A stretch of 64,000 nucleotides of DNA from Roseibium aggregatum IAM 12614 (lineage in GTDB: Bacteria; Pseudomonadota; Alphaproteobacteria; Rhizobiales; Stappiaceae), in NCBI RefSeq assembly GCF_000168975.1, contig NZ_AAUW01000008.1:124001-188000 (forward strand), in the 5' to 3' direction. This document shows positions 43,318 through 55,300 of this stretch, in pieces. Under the pieces are notes generated by a model, which was not told the DNA's origin, ran no database searches, and was given only the letters and a program-made list of their open reading frames with translations. The position numbers were made by a program, and so were the translations under genes. Position 1 is the first letter of the stretch. Each line of letters begins with the position of its first letter.

Positions 43318-46300
43318 ATGGCATCCCGCGAAAGTGGTTTCCAGACTGCAACAGCAAAGACTGCCACGACCGTTGTTGCGCGTCCCGATGCCAGCCGTTT
43401 GCCGCCGGAAGCTGCATTGGACAATGAGACCGGTTCTGTTCGCGAGCTATTTGCCCGGCAAGTGCAGTCGAAGCCTGGTGCGACCGCACTGATAATGCCT
43501 GGCTCGGTGCTGACTTTTGAAGAACTCGATCGCAAGGCCAACCGCGTCGCGTGGTACCTCATCCGGCGTGGCATCGGGTCCGGCAACATCGTGGCGCTCG
43601 GTTGTGCTGCCGGACCGGATCTCGTTGTCTGTCTATTGGGCGTGATCAAGGCAGGCGCATGCTACATGCCGCTTGACCCGGCTTATCCCAGACAGCGACT
43701 GACAGACATGCTTCAAGACGCGCAGCCGGATCTGATCCTTGCCGAGCAGTCGGTTGCCGAAATCGTGGCAGCGGCTGATCAGACGCAACAAGCCGTCTTT
43801 CTCGGAAGCGGTGCCCTGAGCCGGGAGATTGCCGCACAGCCTGAGACCGCACCTTTGGGGAAGGATCTCCTGCGAGGGCAATCCGGCAATGACCCTGCCT
43901 ACCTCGTCTATACGTCCGGCTCCACCGGGCGGCCCAAGGGGGTGCTCGGACGGCAAGCCGCCCTTGCCAACAGGCTGCTCTGGATTGCGGATGCCTTGCC
44001 CTTTGCTGAGGGCGAGCGGACTTTGTTCAAGACCTCCCTGAACTTTATCGATGGTTCGACGGAACTCCTGGGTGCCTTGTGCAATGGCTGCGCGGTTGTC
44101 CTTGCAGGAGGGAACGTGTCCGCAGATCCAAGACGACTGGCAGAGATGGTGGAGGCGTTTGCGGTCACGCGCTTGACGGTCGTTCCGAGCCTGCTCGCAA
44201 GTCTTCTTGAAGACGACTGTCTCCCGGGCCTGAAAGGCTGCCGCACCTGGGTGACAAGCGGCGAACCGCTTCCTTCAAGTCTCCTGCAAAGGTTCTGCGA
44301 CAAGCTTCCCGATGCGTGGCTGTTCAATTTCTACGGCGCTTCCGAAGCTGCGGGCGACAGTCTTTGGGCACGTTGCGATGCCGGCTGGAATACAGGTATA
44401 GGCAACCCCATTCGCGATACGCGCGTCTATCTGCTCGATGACCGGCTTCAGCCCGTTACCGATGGCGAAAAGGGGGAGCTTTATATTTCAGGTTCTGGCC
44501 TTGCGCTTGGATATCATCGCCAGCCGGACAAGACGGCGGAACGTTTCATTGCCTCGCCCTTCGGTCCTGCAGGGGCCTTGCTCTACAGGACTGGCGACGT
44601 TGCGCGGCGAATGCCTGACGGGAGCTACGAGTTTCTGGGCCGCTCCGACCATCAGGTGAAAATCCGCGGTGTCCGTGTCGAACCGGGAGAGGTGGCGGCA
44701 GCTTTGGACAGGTTGCCGGACGTTTCCCGCTCCGCGGTTGTTTCGAATCGCCGCGACAATGGCGAGGTCTATCTTGCCGCTTATGTCGTCTGGGGCACCG
44801 GGGCTGACAGGGATGGTCCGAAGCTGATGAACGCCTTGGCGGAAGCGCTGCCTCCGGCTTTTCTGCCCTCGGCAATTGTTTCTCTCGATGCGCTTCCGCT
44901 GACCCCCAACGGCAAACTGGACAGGGCTGCTCTGCCGGACCCCGAATGGTCTGTCGGCAGCGGCGCGAGTGAACCTCAGAGCGACCTTGAAACCTTAATC
45001 TGCGAGGCGTTTTCGGAACTGCTCGGCACGCGTTCCGTTTCGGTGCAGGACAACTTTTTTCTTCTGGGCGGGCACTCGCTCTCCGCCGCGCGCCTTGCCT
45101 ACCGGCTGAGAGACAGGTTTGGTGTTGAGGTTGAACCCAGGCAGATATTCGACTCGCCGACGCCAGCAGAATTGGCCCGTCTGATCGGGCAGGCGCCCCC
45201 CCGACCCAGAAGGCTGGGGTCTCTTTCGCGGCCCGACAAAATACCGCTGTCATCCGCGCAAAAGCGTTTGTGGTTTTTGCAGCGGCTTCACCCGGAAGAC
45301 ACATCGTACAATCTTGTCTATCGTTTCCGCCTTTCAGGAAAATTCGATCCGTCCGTTCTCAGGCAAGCCTGGCTGGACGTCATTGAACGTCACGAAGTGT
45401 TGCGTACCGTCTATCCGCAAGACGGCACCGGAGCCCCTTATCAGGCCATACGTCCGGATTTTGTGTCGGAAGATCTTATCCGGATCGTTTCCCTGCCACC
45501 TGATGAAGCCCGGTCAGAGCTCGCCCGTCAGTCCGTCAGACCTTTCGATCTGAGCAGCGATCTGCCGGTGAGGGTCACCATAACGACAGATGAAAATGGC
45601 AAGCCTGAAACTCAATCTGTGATGCAGTTGATCGTGCATCATATCGCGATTGACGGCAGCGCCCTGCGGCCATTGCTTGCCGACTTTGAGACGGCCTTTG
45701 CTGCGCGAAGCAATGACAAAGCACCAGTTTGGAACGAGCCAGCTGTTCAATATGCCGACTTCGCGAGTTGGCAGCTCACCTGGCTTGCCGAGGCCGCTGA
45801 CCAGGACCTTGGCAGGCACCTTGCCGAGGTTCGGGGAGAACTGGCAGGCGCGCCTGACTGTATCGATCTGCCTTGTGCAGAGGGGCAACGCAGGAATACC
45901 TATTGGCAAGGAGACGGCGTAGCCGTCGAAATCCCTGCGGAGCTTCACCGCAAGCTAGAAGAACTGGCGGCGGAGACGCGGACAAGCCTCTTCATGGTGC
46001 TGCAGGCCGCGATGGCGACAACCCTTTCCCGGCTTGGTGCTGGAGACGACATTGTCATCGGAACGCCGGTCGACGGCCGTCCGGACAGCACTTTCGAAGA
46101 AACCAGTGGCCTCTTCGTCAACATGCTGGCGCTCCGGAGCGACCTTTCCGGCAAACCGACCTTTCGCGCGTTGCTGGCCGAAACGCGCAGCCGGAATCTT
46201 GCTGCCTATACCCGCCGGGACGTGCCATTCGAGCTGGTGGTCGATGAAGTCGCACCGCGTAGAGACCTGTCCTTCCATCCGGTGTTTCAGGTCGTTCTGG

Positions 46301-49300
46301 CGCTTGATATGGCTGGAGAGACTGTCTTGTCCTTGCCAGGGCTGACGTGTGCTGTTGAAGACGTGCCCGTCACCGCCTCGAAATTCGATCTCTCCTTTGA
46401 CCTGACCGCTCACCGCGGCGCGGAAGGCGACGCTAGCGGCATCAGCGGGCGGATTGAATTCCGGACGGATCTGATGGATGGGCAGGTTGCGGGCAATCTT
46501 TCGCGGCGTTTCATCAAACTCCTGCGCGCGGCCGTGGAAAACCCGAACATACGGATCGACGACCTCAAGATTGTCGGTTCCGACGAAGCGTCACACCTTG
46601 CCGGCCTGTGCGAAGGAGGGCAGGTCAAAAAAGCTGCGGTCGAGATGTCCTTGCCCGACCGGTTTCGCCTGCTCGCCAAACAAAATGCCGCGAAGGTCGC
46701 GCTTGCGAGCCAGACCGGCACGCTTTCCTACGCGGAACTTGATGGACTGTCGGACCGTGTTGCACGAAACCTGATCCGCCGCGGTGTTCGGCCGGGGGCG
46801 CGGGTTGCGGTCTTTATGGACAGATCCATCGAGCTGGTCGTTGTAACGCTGGCGATCGTGAAGGCAGGTGGGGCTTATGTTCCACTGAACAGGAACGATC
46901 CTCCGAACCGCCTGCAACAACTCGTTGAGGATACCAAGACGCACCTCGTCCTGACTGATGCCGAGGACGCAATTTCGATCACATTCGATGATGTGCCCTG
47001 TGTTCCTTACTGCGAACTGCAAGAGGCGTCTGAAAACGAGAGCCTGCCGAATGTCGCGGCCGGTCAGATCGCCTGTGTTCTTTTCACCTCCGGCTCCACG
47101 GGCCGGCCGAAGGGGATCGCGATCAGCCACCGCAACATTCAGGCGCTCGCGCTCGACGGGTGCTGGCCGGAAGGCTCTCATGAACGGGTGCTCTTGCATT
47201 CACCCTATGCCTTCGACGCGTCGACCTATGAAATCTGGACACCGCTGATGCGGGGACAGGAACTGTTCGTTGCACCGCCAGGTATCCTGGATGCCGAAAC
47301 AATTGCGCGGCTGGTCGAAGAGCGCCACGTGACGGCGGCCTGTATCACGACACGTCTCTTCAACATCATTGCCGGTGAAAAACCGGAAGCGTTCAAACCT
47401 TTGAGGTCGGTGCTAATCGGCGGTGAGGCAGCCTCCGCCGAAGCCTTGCGCCGGGCGACGGCAGCCTCGCCGGACACCCGGTTCGTCAATGGCTATGGCC
47501 CTGCCGAGGGAACGACGTTCGTAACCTGGCACGCCATGCGGACACTGGAAGAATCCGCACATAAGGTTCCCATCGGGTTGCCGCGTGACAATTGCAGCGT
47601 GCGCATTCTGGACGACCGCCTGCAACCCGTCGGCATCGGCATGGTGGGCGAGCTCTACCTGGCCGGTGATTGTCTGACGCTCGGATATCTGGGGCGTACC
47701 GGTCTGACGGCCGAGCGCTTCGTCGCCGATCCCGCAGGGCCTGCCGGCAGCAGGATGTATCGCACCGGAGATCTGGTGCGCTGGCGCAGCGATGGATTGC
47801 TGACATTCGTCGGGCGCGCCGACCATCAGGTCAAGATCAACGGCTTCCGCATTGAGCCTCAGGAAATCGAAAATGCCATCGGGCGGCAACCGGACATCGG
47901 CCAGTGCACGGTGGTCGTGCGCGAAGACAGGCCGGGGGAAAAGAAACTCGTTGCCTATGTGGTCGGCGCGGGCGCCGGAGAACCGGACCTTGAAAGGCTG
48001 CGGGAGAGGCTTTCCGAGACACTTCCTGCCTTCATGGTGCCAGCCCACTTTGTTCTTCTGGAACATCTTCCCTTCACGACCAATGGCAAACTGGACGTCA
48101 AGCGACTGCCTGCACCGGAGATCCACAGCGACCGGGCAATCGCGCCAGTTGGGCAAACCGAGTTAGATATCTGCGCTCTGTTTGCCGAAGTTCTGGGCCT
48201 TGAAACCGTTGGTTCTGCCGACAACTTCTTTGCGCTTGGCGGCGACAGCATTCTCTCCATCCAGTTGGTCAGCCGCGCCCGGCGTGCGGGGCTGGTGTTT
48301 TCGGCAAAGGATGTCTTCAGCAACAAGACCCCGGCGGAGCTGGCAACGGTGGCCCAGAGGCAGCAGTTGCCGGAAGCCGGTACCGACCTGAAGGAAGGTT
48401 GGATCAGCGCCAAAGATCTGGGCATCGTCAAAGGCCGCTACGGCGGTCTGGTTTCCACAGTCTGGCCTTTGACGGGCCTTCAGTCCGGCCTTCTGTTTCA
48501 TGCATTGATGGACGCTGAGACAGGGGAGGACGCCTACAAGGTCCAGACGGTTGTCAGCCTGGACGGCCCGGTGGATACGGACCGTCTTGAGGCAAGCCTT
48601 CAGGCCCTCGTTGCCCGGCACGCTCCGCTCCGGGCCGTCTTCTGCCATGAGGGCCTGAGCGATCCCGTCCAGGTGATCCTGTCGAAGGTCGAGCTGCCGT
48701 TTGAACAGGTGGACCTGTCAAAGGCTTCGGACCCGGACATGGAGCTTGGGCAACTTCTATCTGAAGACAGGAAGATCCGTTTCGACCTTGCTAAGGGGCC
48801 GTTGCTGCGTGCCTGTCTGGTGCAGCGTCCGGATGGCGGCGCGTGGCTGGTGCTGACCAACCATCACATCCTGCTCGACGGTTGGTCGCTGCCGGTGCTT
48901 ATGCGCGAGCTGAAGGAGATCTACGAGGCCGGAGGGGCAGGGGTTCTGCCTCCGGTGACACCGTTTGACCGCTATCTCGGCTGGCTGCAGCAGCAGGACA
49001 AGACGGCTGCAAAAGCCGCCTGGAAGGATGCGCTGTCCGGTCTGGAAGAACCAACCCGTCTGGCAGCCTCGGTCTATGGCCAGTCTGCAAGATCTTCCTC
49101 CGGCTCATCGTCCAGCGATAATAGTAAGGTACTGCGTTTCGATGATCTCCTGAGCGAGGAGGCAACGCGGTCGCTGGAGGCGCTCGCCCGCACGCTGGAT
49201 ATCACCTTGAACACGGTGCTCCAGGGGGCCTGGTCGGTCGTGCTCGGCCGCATCTGTGGACGGGATGATCTGCTCTTCGGCACAACGGTCTCCGGCCGGC

Positions 49301-52300
49301 CAGCGGAGATTTCCGGCGTCGAGACCATGGCCGGTCTCTTCATCAACACCGTACCTGTGCGGGCCAAACCCGTTCCGGCAGCATCCGTCAGCGGCTTCCT
49401 GAAGGAGCTGCAGTCCCGGCAGGCCGCGCTGCTGCCGCACCAGCATCTGGGACTGCCGGAGATCCAGGCAGAAGCCGGACTTGGTGACCTGTTTGACACG
49501 CTGGTGGTGTTCGAAAACTACCCCTTCAGCGACGAAACCCAGAAGGCTTCGCAGGATGGCTTAAGGATCAGCGGTGTCGAGGTGCATGACCAGACCCATT
49601 ATCCGGCAAGCCTGATGGTCGTTCCGGGCAAACGACTGCAGCTGCGGCTGGATTGCCGGGAAGAACGGATCGGCGTGGACCTTGGCCGCAGCCTTCTGGG
49701 GCAGTTGTGTCATGTGCTGGAGCAGATGACCTCCCGTCCGGAAGCACCACTCGGATCGCTCGAGATGCTGACGGCTTCTGAACGAGAGGCAGTGCAAGAC
49801 CGCTGGAACGCAACCCGGCACGCCTTGCCGGAGGGCGATCTGACGGAGCTGATCTCGGCAAAGGCCGCCCGGTTTGCAACCCGGCAGGCTGTAGTTGGCA
49901 GCACGGAGCGGCTGACTTATGCCGAGCTTGAGGACCGCGCGAACCGGCTGGCACATCTCCTGATCCGCCGGGGCATTGGCGCGGAGGACCGGGTCGCGAT
50001 TGCCTTGCCCAGAAGCCCGGACATGATCGTGGCGCTTCTGGCGGTGCTGAAGTCGGGAGCCGCCTATCTGCCACTTGATCCGGATTACCCGTCAGCCCGC
50101 ATCGCGATGATGCTGGAAGATGCCGCGCCCCGTCTTGTGATCTCCGAGACAGCAACGGCCACTTCTATGACAGACGGTTCCCCGGACCTGGCGCTTCTGC
50201 TTCTGGATGCGCAAGCAACCGGCACGGAGCTGGCCGCGATGTCCGCTTTGTCCCCGACCAATGCCGACCGGAGACAGGCGATCCATCCCGCACACCCTGC
50301 CTATGTCATCTACACGTCCGGCTCCACCGGAAAGCCGAAGGGCGTCGTCGTTACGCGCGAAGGGCTTTCAAATCTCGCCTATGCCCAGATCGACAGGTTT
50401 GCAATTTCGGAACAGTCACGCGTCGCGCAGTTCGCATCTTTCAGTTTCGATGCGGCCTTTTCGGAAATCGTCACGGCCCTGGTCTCCGGTGCGGCTCTGG
50501 TGATCTGGCCGAGACAGGCTTTCACCGATCCCGCAGCCCTGAAGACATTCATGAACGCGGAGCGGATAACGCATATCACCTTGTCGCCGAGCCTCTTGAG
50601 CGTGATGTCGACGACGGATCTGCCCGACGGCTGTGTTCTGGTGACGGCCGGTGAAGCCATCAGCGTGCCGGAAGTTCGCAGATGGTCTGACCGTTGTTGC
50701 CTCGTCAATGCATATGGCCCGACAGAAGTGACCGTGTGCGGTTCCATGAGCTTGCCGCTCACGCCCACCCAGGAAGGCGATATCGCTCCCATCGGTTTGC
50801 CGATCTGGAATTCTGGCCTCTACGTTCTTGATCAGGCGCTTCAGCCTGTGCCGAATGGCGTTGCGGGAGAACTCTACATCGGCGGTGTCGGCCTTGCGCG
50901 GGGCTATCAGAACCTTGCCGATCTGACTTCTTCCAGGTTTGTCGCGGACCCGTTTGCCGGTGACGGGTGGCGAATGTACCGAACCGGAGATCTCGTCTAC
51001 AGAGCAGAAGACGGCAACCTCTTTTTCCTGGGCCGCAGTGATGCGCAGGTCAAGGTCAGGGGCCGGCGTATCGAGCCGGGCGAGATCGAGCGTGTGTTGC
51101 TGGAACGCAGCGACGTCGCCCAGTGCCTTGTGAGTGTCTATAGCGACCGGAAGGCGACGTCGCGGCTGGTTGCCTATGTCATCGGCCAGGAAGGTTCAGA
51201 GCCTGATGTGCAAGAGCTGCTGCGGTACTGCGCAGACCGGTTGCCGGACTATATGGTTCCGGCACAGATCGATCTCTTGCCTTATTTGCCGCGGCTTCCG
51301 AACGGCAAGATCGACAGAAAGGCCTTGCCGGCTCCCAGTCGCCCACAAAGAGTGGAGGAAGCAAGGCAACAGTCTCCGGCCGAACAGGCCGTCGCAGCCG
51401 CTTTCGCTGAAACCCTTGGCATTTCACTCCCCACGCCTGACGACAGTTTTTTCGGCCTCGGCGGCGACAGTATTTCGGCAATCCGGCTTGTTGGGATTCT
51501 GCGCCGGAAGGGGCTCAAGGCCTCGCCGAAAGACGTCTTCGATCAGAAGACGGTCGCAAAGCTCGCGAGTGTGGCAGAAAAGCTGGAAGCGCAAGAAGGC
51601 TCCAGCCTTTCCGAAATCGAACCTGACACCATTCTGCCGACGCCAATCCTGCGCTGGTTTGCAGACTTGGGTGCACCGTCGGACGGGTTCTTCCAGTCGA
51701 CCTGTCTGACGCTGCCGACAGGTGCGGATGGCGATTTCCTGCAGGCAGCGCTCGGCGCGATTGTTCACCGGCATGCAATGCTGCGGGCTCGGGCCAACAA
51801 TGGTGCGCTTGACCTGAGAATTGCTCCGACTGCCGACCCGGCCGATGAGTTTCCAATCAAGCGTGTCGTTCTTGGAGAGGCAGGGAAGGAAGAAGACCTG
51901 AAGGCGCTGTTGGAAGAAGAGCACCAGTCAGCCGTCGAGGCCCTGTCGCTGGCGGACGGCAAGGTGTTCAGCGCCATCTGGTTTGACTGCGGGCAGGTGG
52001 AACCGGGTCTGCTCCTGCTTGTCGCGCATCATCTGGTCATCGACGGCGTGTCGTGGCGCATACTGACCGACGATCTGCGCAAGGCGTGGGACGACTGGTC
52101 AGCAGGCAAACCGGTGACGCCTGAACCTGTGATTACCTCTTTCCCCGTCTGGAGCAGAGTGCTTCAAGCGGATGCACACGCCGCTGCGCGCGTGGCTGAA
52201 GCAGACTATTGGGAAGACCTGCTTTCAGCATCGTCCGATTGCTTTCCGGCTGGTGATCTGGACCCTGAGCATGACACGGTTCGCACCTTGCAGTCCTGCA

Positions 52301-55300
52301 AGTCCATGCTGGGCAGAGACGAAACCGAGCAGGTCCTGACCCGTCTGCCGGCGCTTTATAATTGCGGGCCGCAGGATGTGCTTCTGGTGGCGCTGAGCCT
52401 GGCAGTCGGGGCGTTTGGCGCTTCCAAAACCGGAGGCCCTTGTGGACCGGTCCTGTGTGATGTCGAAGGCCACGGCCGGGAAGCAATCGGAGACGCGGAT
52501 CTCAGCCGCACTGTTGGCTGGTTCACAAGCGTCTTTCCGGTGCGGCTGGAGGCTGAAAGGGGTGGCGGCGGAATTAAGGAAATTTCCGAAAAGGACCTCA
52601 AACAACTCATCATAGCGACCAAGGAGCAGACCGGTAAGCGCCCCGATCATGGACTTGGCTACGGAATGCTGCGCTATCTCAACAACGAGACTTCCAGCGA
52701 TCTGGCAAGCGCGAACAAGGCGCAGATTGCCTTCAATTATCTTGGCCGGTTTCAGGCGGGTGCAGATGGCGCCTGGAGCGCGGCACCGGCCTTCGGAGGT
52801 TTGCGCGGTGGCTTCAATCCGGCAACACCGCTCGCCCATATGCTCTCTGTCGATTGTCAGGCGGTCGAAGGGGATAAAGGCTATTGCCTGCAGGCCGAAT
52901 TCGGATTTGCCAGCCGTCATCTCTCTGAAAAAAACATCATCGAATTCAGGAAGTACTGGGAAGCGGCTCTGATCCGGCTGGCCAAACACGGCAACTGGTC
53001 CGAGGCGGGTGGTCAATCGCCTTCGGATTTCCCATTGGCCGCTGTTTTCCAGGCCGATGTCGACTTGCTTGTTCAACGCTACGGCGGTCTGGTTTCCACA
53101 GTCTGGCCTTTGACGGGCCTTCAGTCCGGCCTGCTGTTTCATGCATTGATGGACGCTGAGACGGGGGAGGACGCCTACAAGGTCCAGACGGTTGTCAGCC
53201 TGGATAGCCCGGTGGATGCGGACCGTCTTGAGGCAAGCCTTCAGGCACTCGTTGCCCGGCACGCTCCGCTCCGGGCCGTCTTCTGCCATGAGGGCCTGAG
53301 CGATCCCGTCCAGGTGATCCTGTCGAAGGTCGAGCTGCCGTTTGAACAGGTGGAGCTGTCTAAGGACGCAGATCCTGACGCGGAGCTTGAGCAACTTCTA
53401 TCTGAAGACAGGAAGATCCGTTTCGACCTTGCTAAGGGACCTTTGCTGCGCGCGTGCCTGGTAAAACGTCCGGACGGTGGTGCCTGGCTGGTGCTGACCA
53501 ACCATCACATCCTGCTCGACGGTTGGTCGCTGCCGGTGCTTATGCGCGAGCTGAAGGAGATCTACGAGGCCGGAGGGGCAGGGGTTCTGCCTCCGGTGAC
53601 ACCGTTTGACCGCTATCTCGGCTGGCTGCAGCAGCAGGACAAGACGGCTGCAAAAGCCGCCTGGAAGGATGCGCTGTCCGGTCTGGAAGAACCAACCCGT
53701 CTGGCGGCCTCGGTCTACGGCCAATCCTCCGGTTCATCATCGAGTGATATCAGCACCGTGCTGCGCTTCGATGATCTTCTAAGCGAGGCAGCAACGCGGT
53801 CCTTGGAAGCGCTCGCCCGCACGCTGGATATCACCTTGAACACGGTGCTCCAGGGGGCCTGGTCGGTCGTGCTCGGCCGCATCTGTGGACGGGATGATCT
53901 GCTCTTCGGCACAACGGTCTCAGGCAGGCCAGCGGAGATCTCCGGCGTCGAGACCATGGCCGGTCTCTTCATCAACACTGTGCCGGTGCGGGTCAAACCC
54001 GTTCCGGCAGCATCCGTCAGCGGCTTCCTGAAGGACCTGCAGTCCCGGCAGGCCGCGCTGCTGCCGCATCAGCACCTGGGCCTGCCGGAGATCCAGGCAG
54101 AAGCAGGACATGGGGACCTGTTCGATACGCTTGTGGTGTTCGAGAACTATCCCTTCAGCGACGAGACCCATGAGGCTTCGCAGGATGGCTTAAGGATCAG
54201 CGGTGTCGAGGTGCATGACCAGACCCACTATCCGGCGAGCCTGATGGTTGTTCCGGGAAAACGGCTGCTGCTGCGGCTGGATTGCCGGGAGGAACGGATC
54301 GGCGAAGACCTCGGCAGCAGCCTTCTGGAGCAGCTGTGTCATGTGCTGGAGCAGATGGCCTCCCGCCCGGAAGCACCGCTCGGATCGCTCGAGATGCTGA
54401 CGGCTTCTGAACGAGAGGCAGTGCAGGACCGCTGGAACGCAACCCGGCACGCCTTGCCGGAGGGCGATCTGACGGAGCTGATCTCGGCAAAGGCCGCCCG
54501 GTTTGCAACCCAGGAGGCCGTAGTTGGCAGCACGGAGCGGCTGACTTATGCCGAGCTTGAGGACCGCGCGAACCGGCTGGCACATCTCCTGATCCGCCGG
54601 GGCATTGGCGCGGAGGACCGGGTCGCGATTGCCTTGCCCAGAAGCCCGGACATGATTGTGGCGCTTCTGGCGGTGCTGAAGTCGGGAGCCGCCTATCTGC
54701 CACTTGATCCGGATTACCCGTCAGCCCGCATCGCGATGATGCTGGAAGATGCTTCGCCGCGTCTTGTGATCTCCGAGACGGCAACGGCACAGGTACTGAC
54801 GGATGGCGTACCGACATCGGCGCTTCTGCTTCTGGATGCGCAAGCAACCGGCACGGAGCTGGCCGCGATGTCCGCTTTGTCCCCGACCAATGCCGACCGG
54901 AGACAGGCGATCCATCCCGCACACCCTGCCTATGTCATCTACACATCCGGCTCCACCGGAAAACCGAAGGGCGTCGTCGTTACGCGCGAGGCACTCAAGA
55001 ACCTGTTGTGCTGCCTGAGCATTGAGATTCGCTTGCGCCCGCAGGACAGGGTGCTTAGCGCGACCACGATCGGGTTCGACATCGCCGGGCTTGAGCTCTA
55101 CGGCCCGCTGCTCGTTGGGGCGAGTGCACTGCTGTTTGAGGGCAGTCAGCGCGAAGCGGATCGCCTTTACGACTGGATCGGCCAGGAAAGACCGACAGTG
55201 ATGCAGGCAACGCCATCCCTCTGGCGGTCGCTTCTGGAGGTCGGCCCGCTGCCGCCTTTGCAGATACTCGTGGGCGGTGAGGCGCTGGACAGCGGACTTG

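Noticed and set aside
52225-53394. Minus-strand open frame of 389 codons, and many similar ones, inside the NRPS
   Set aside because: The NRPS frame is continuous and fully assigned to domains. The antisense translations are rich in Arg, Pro and Gln with no domain.
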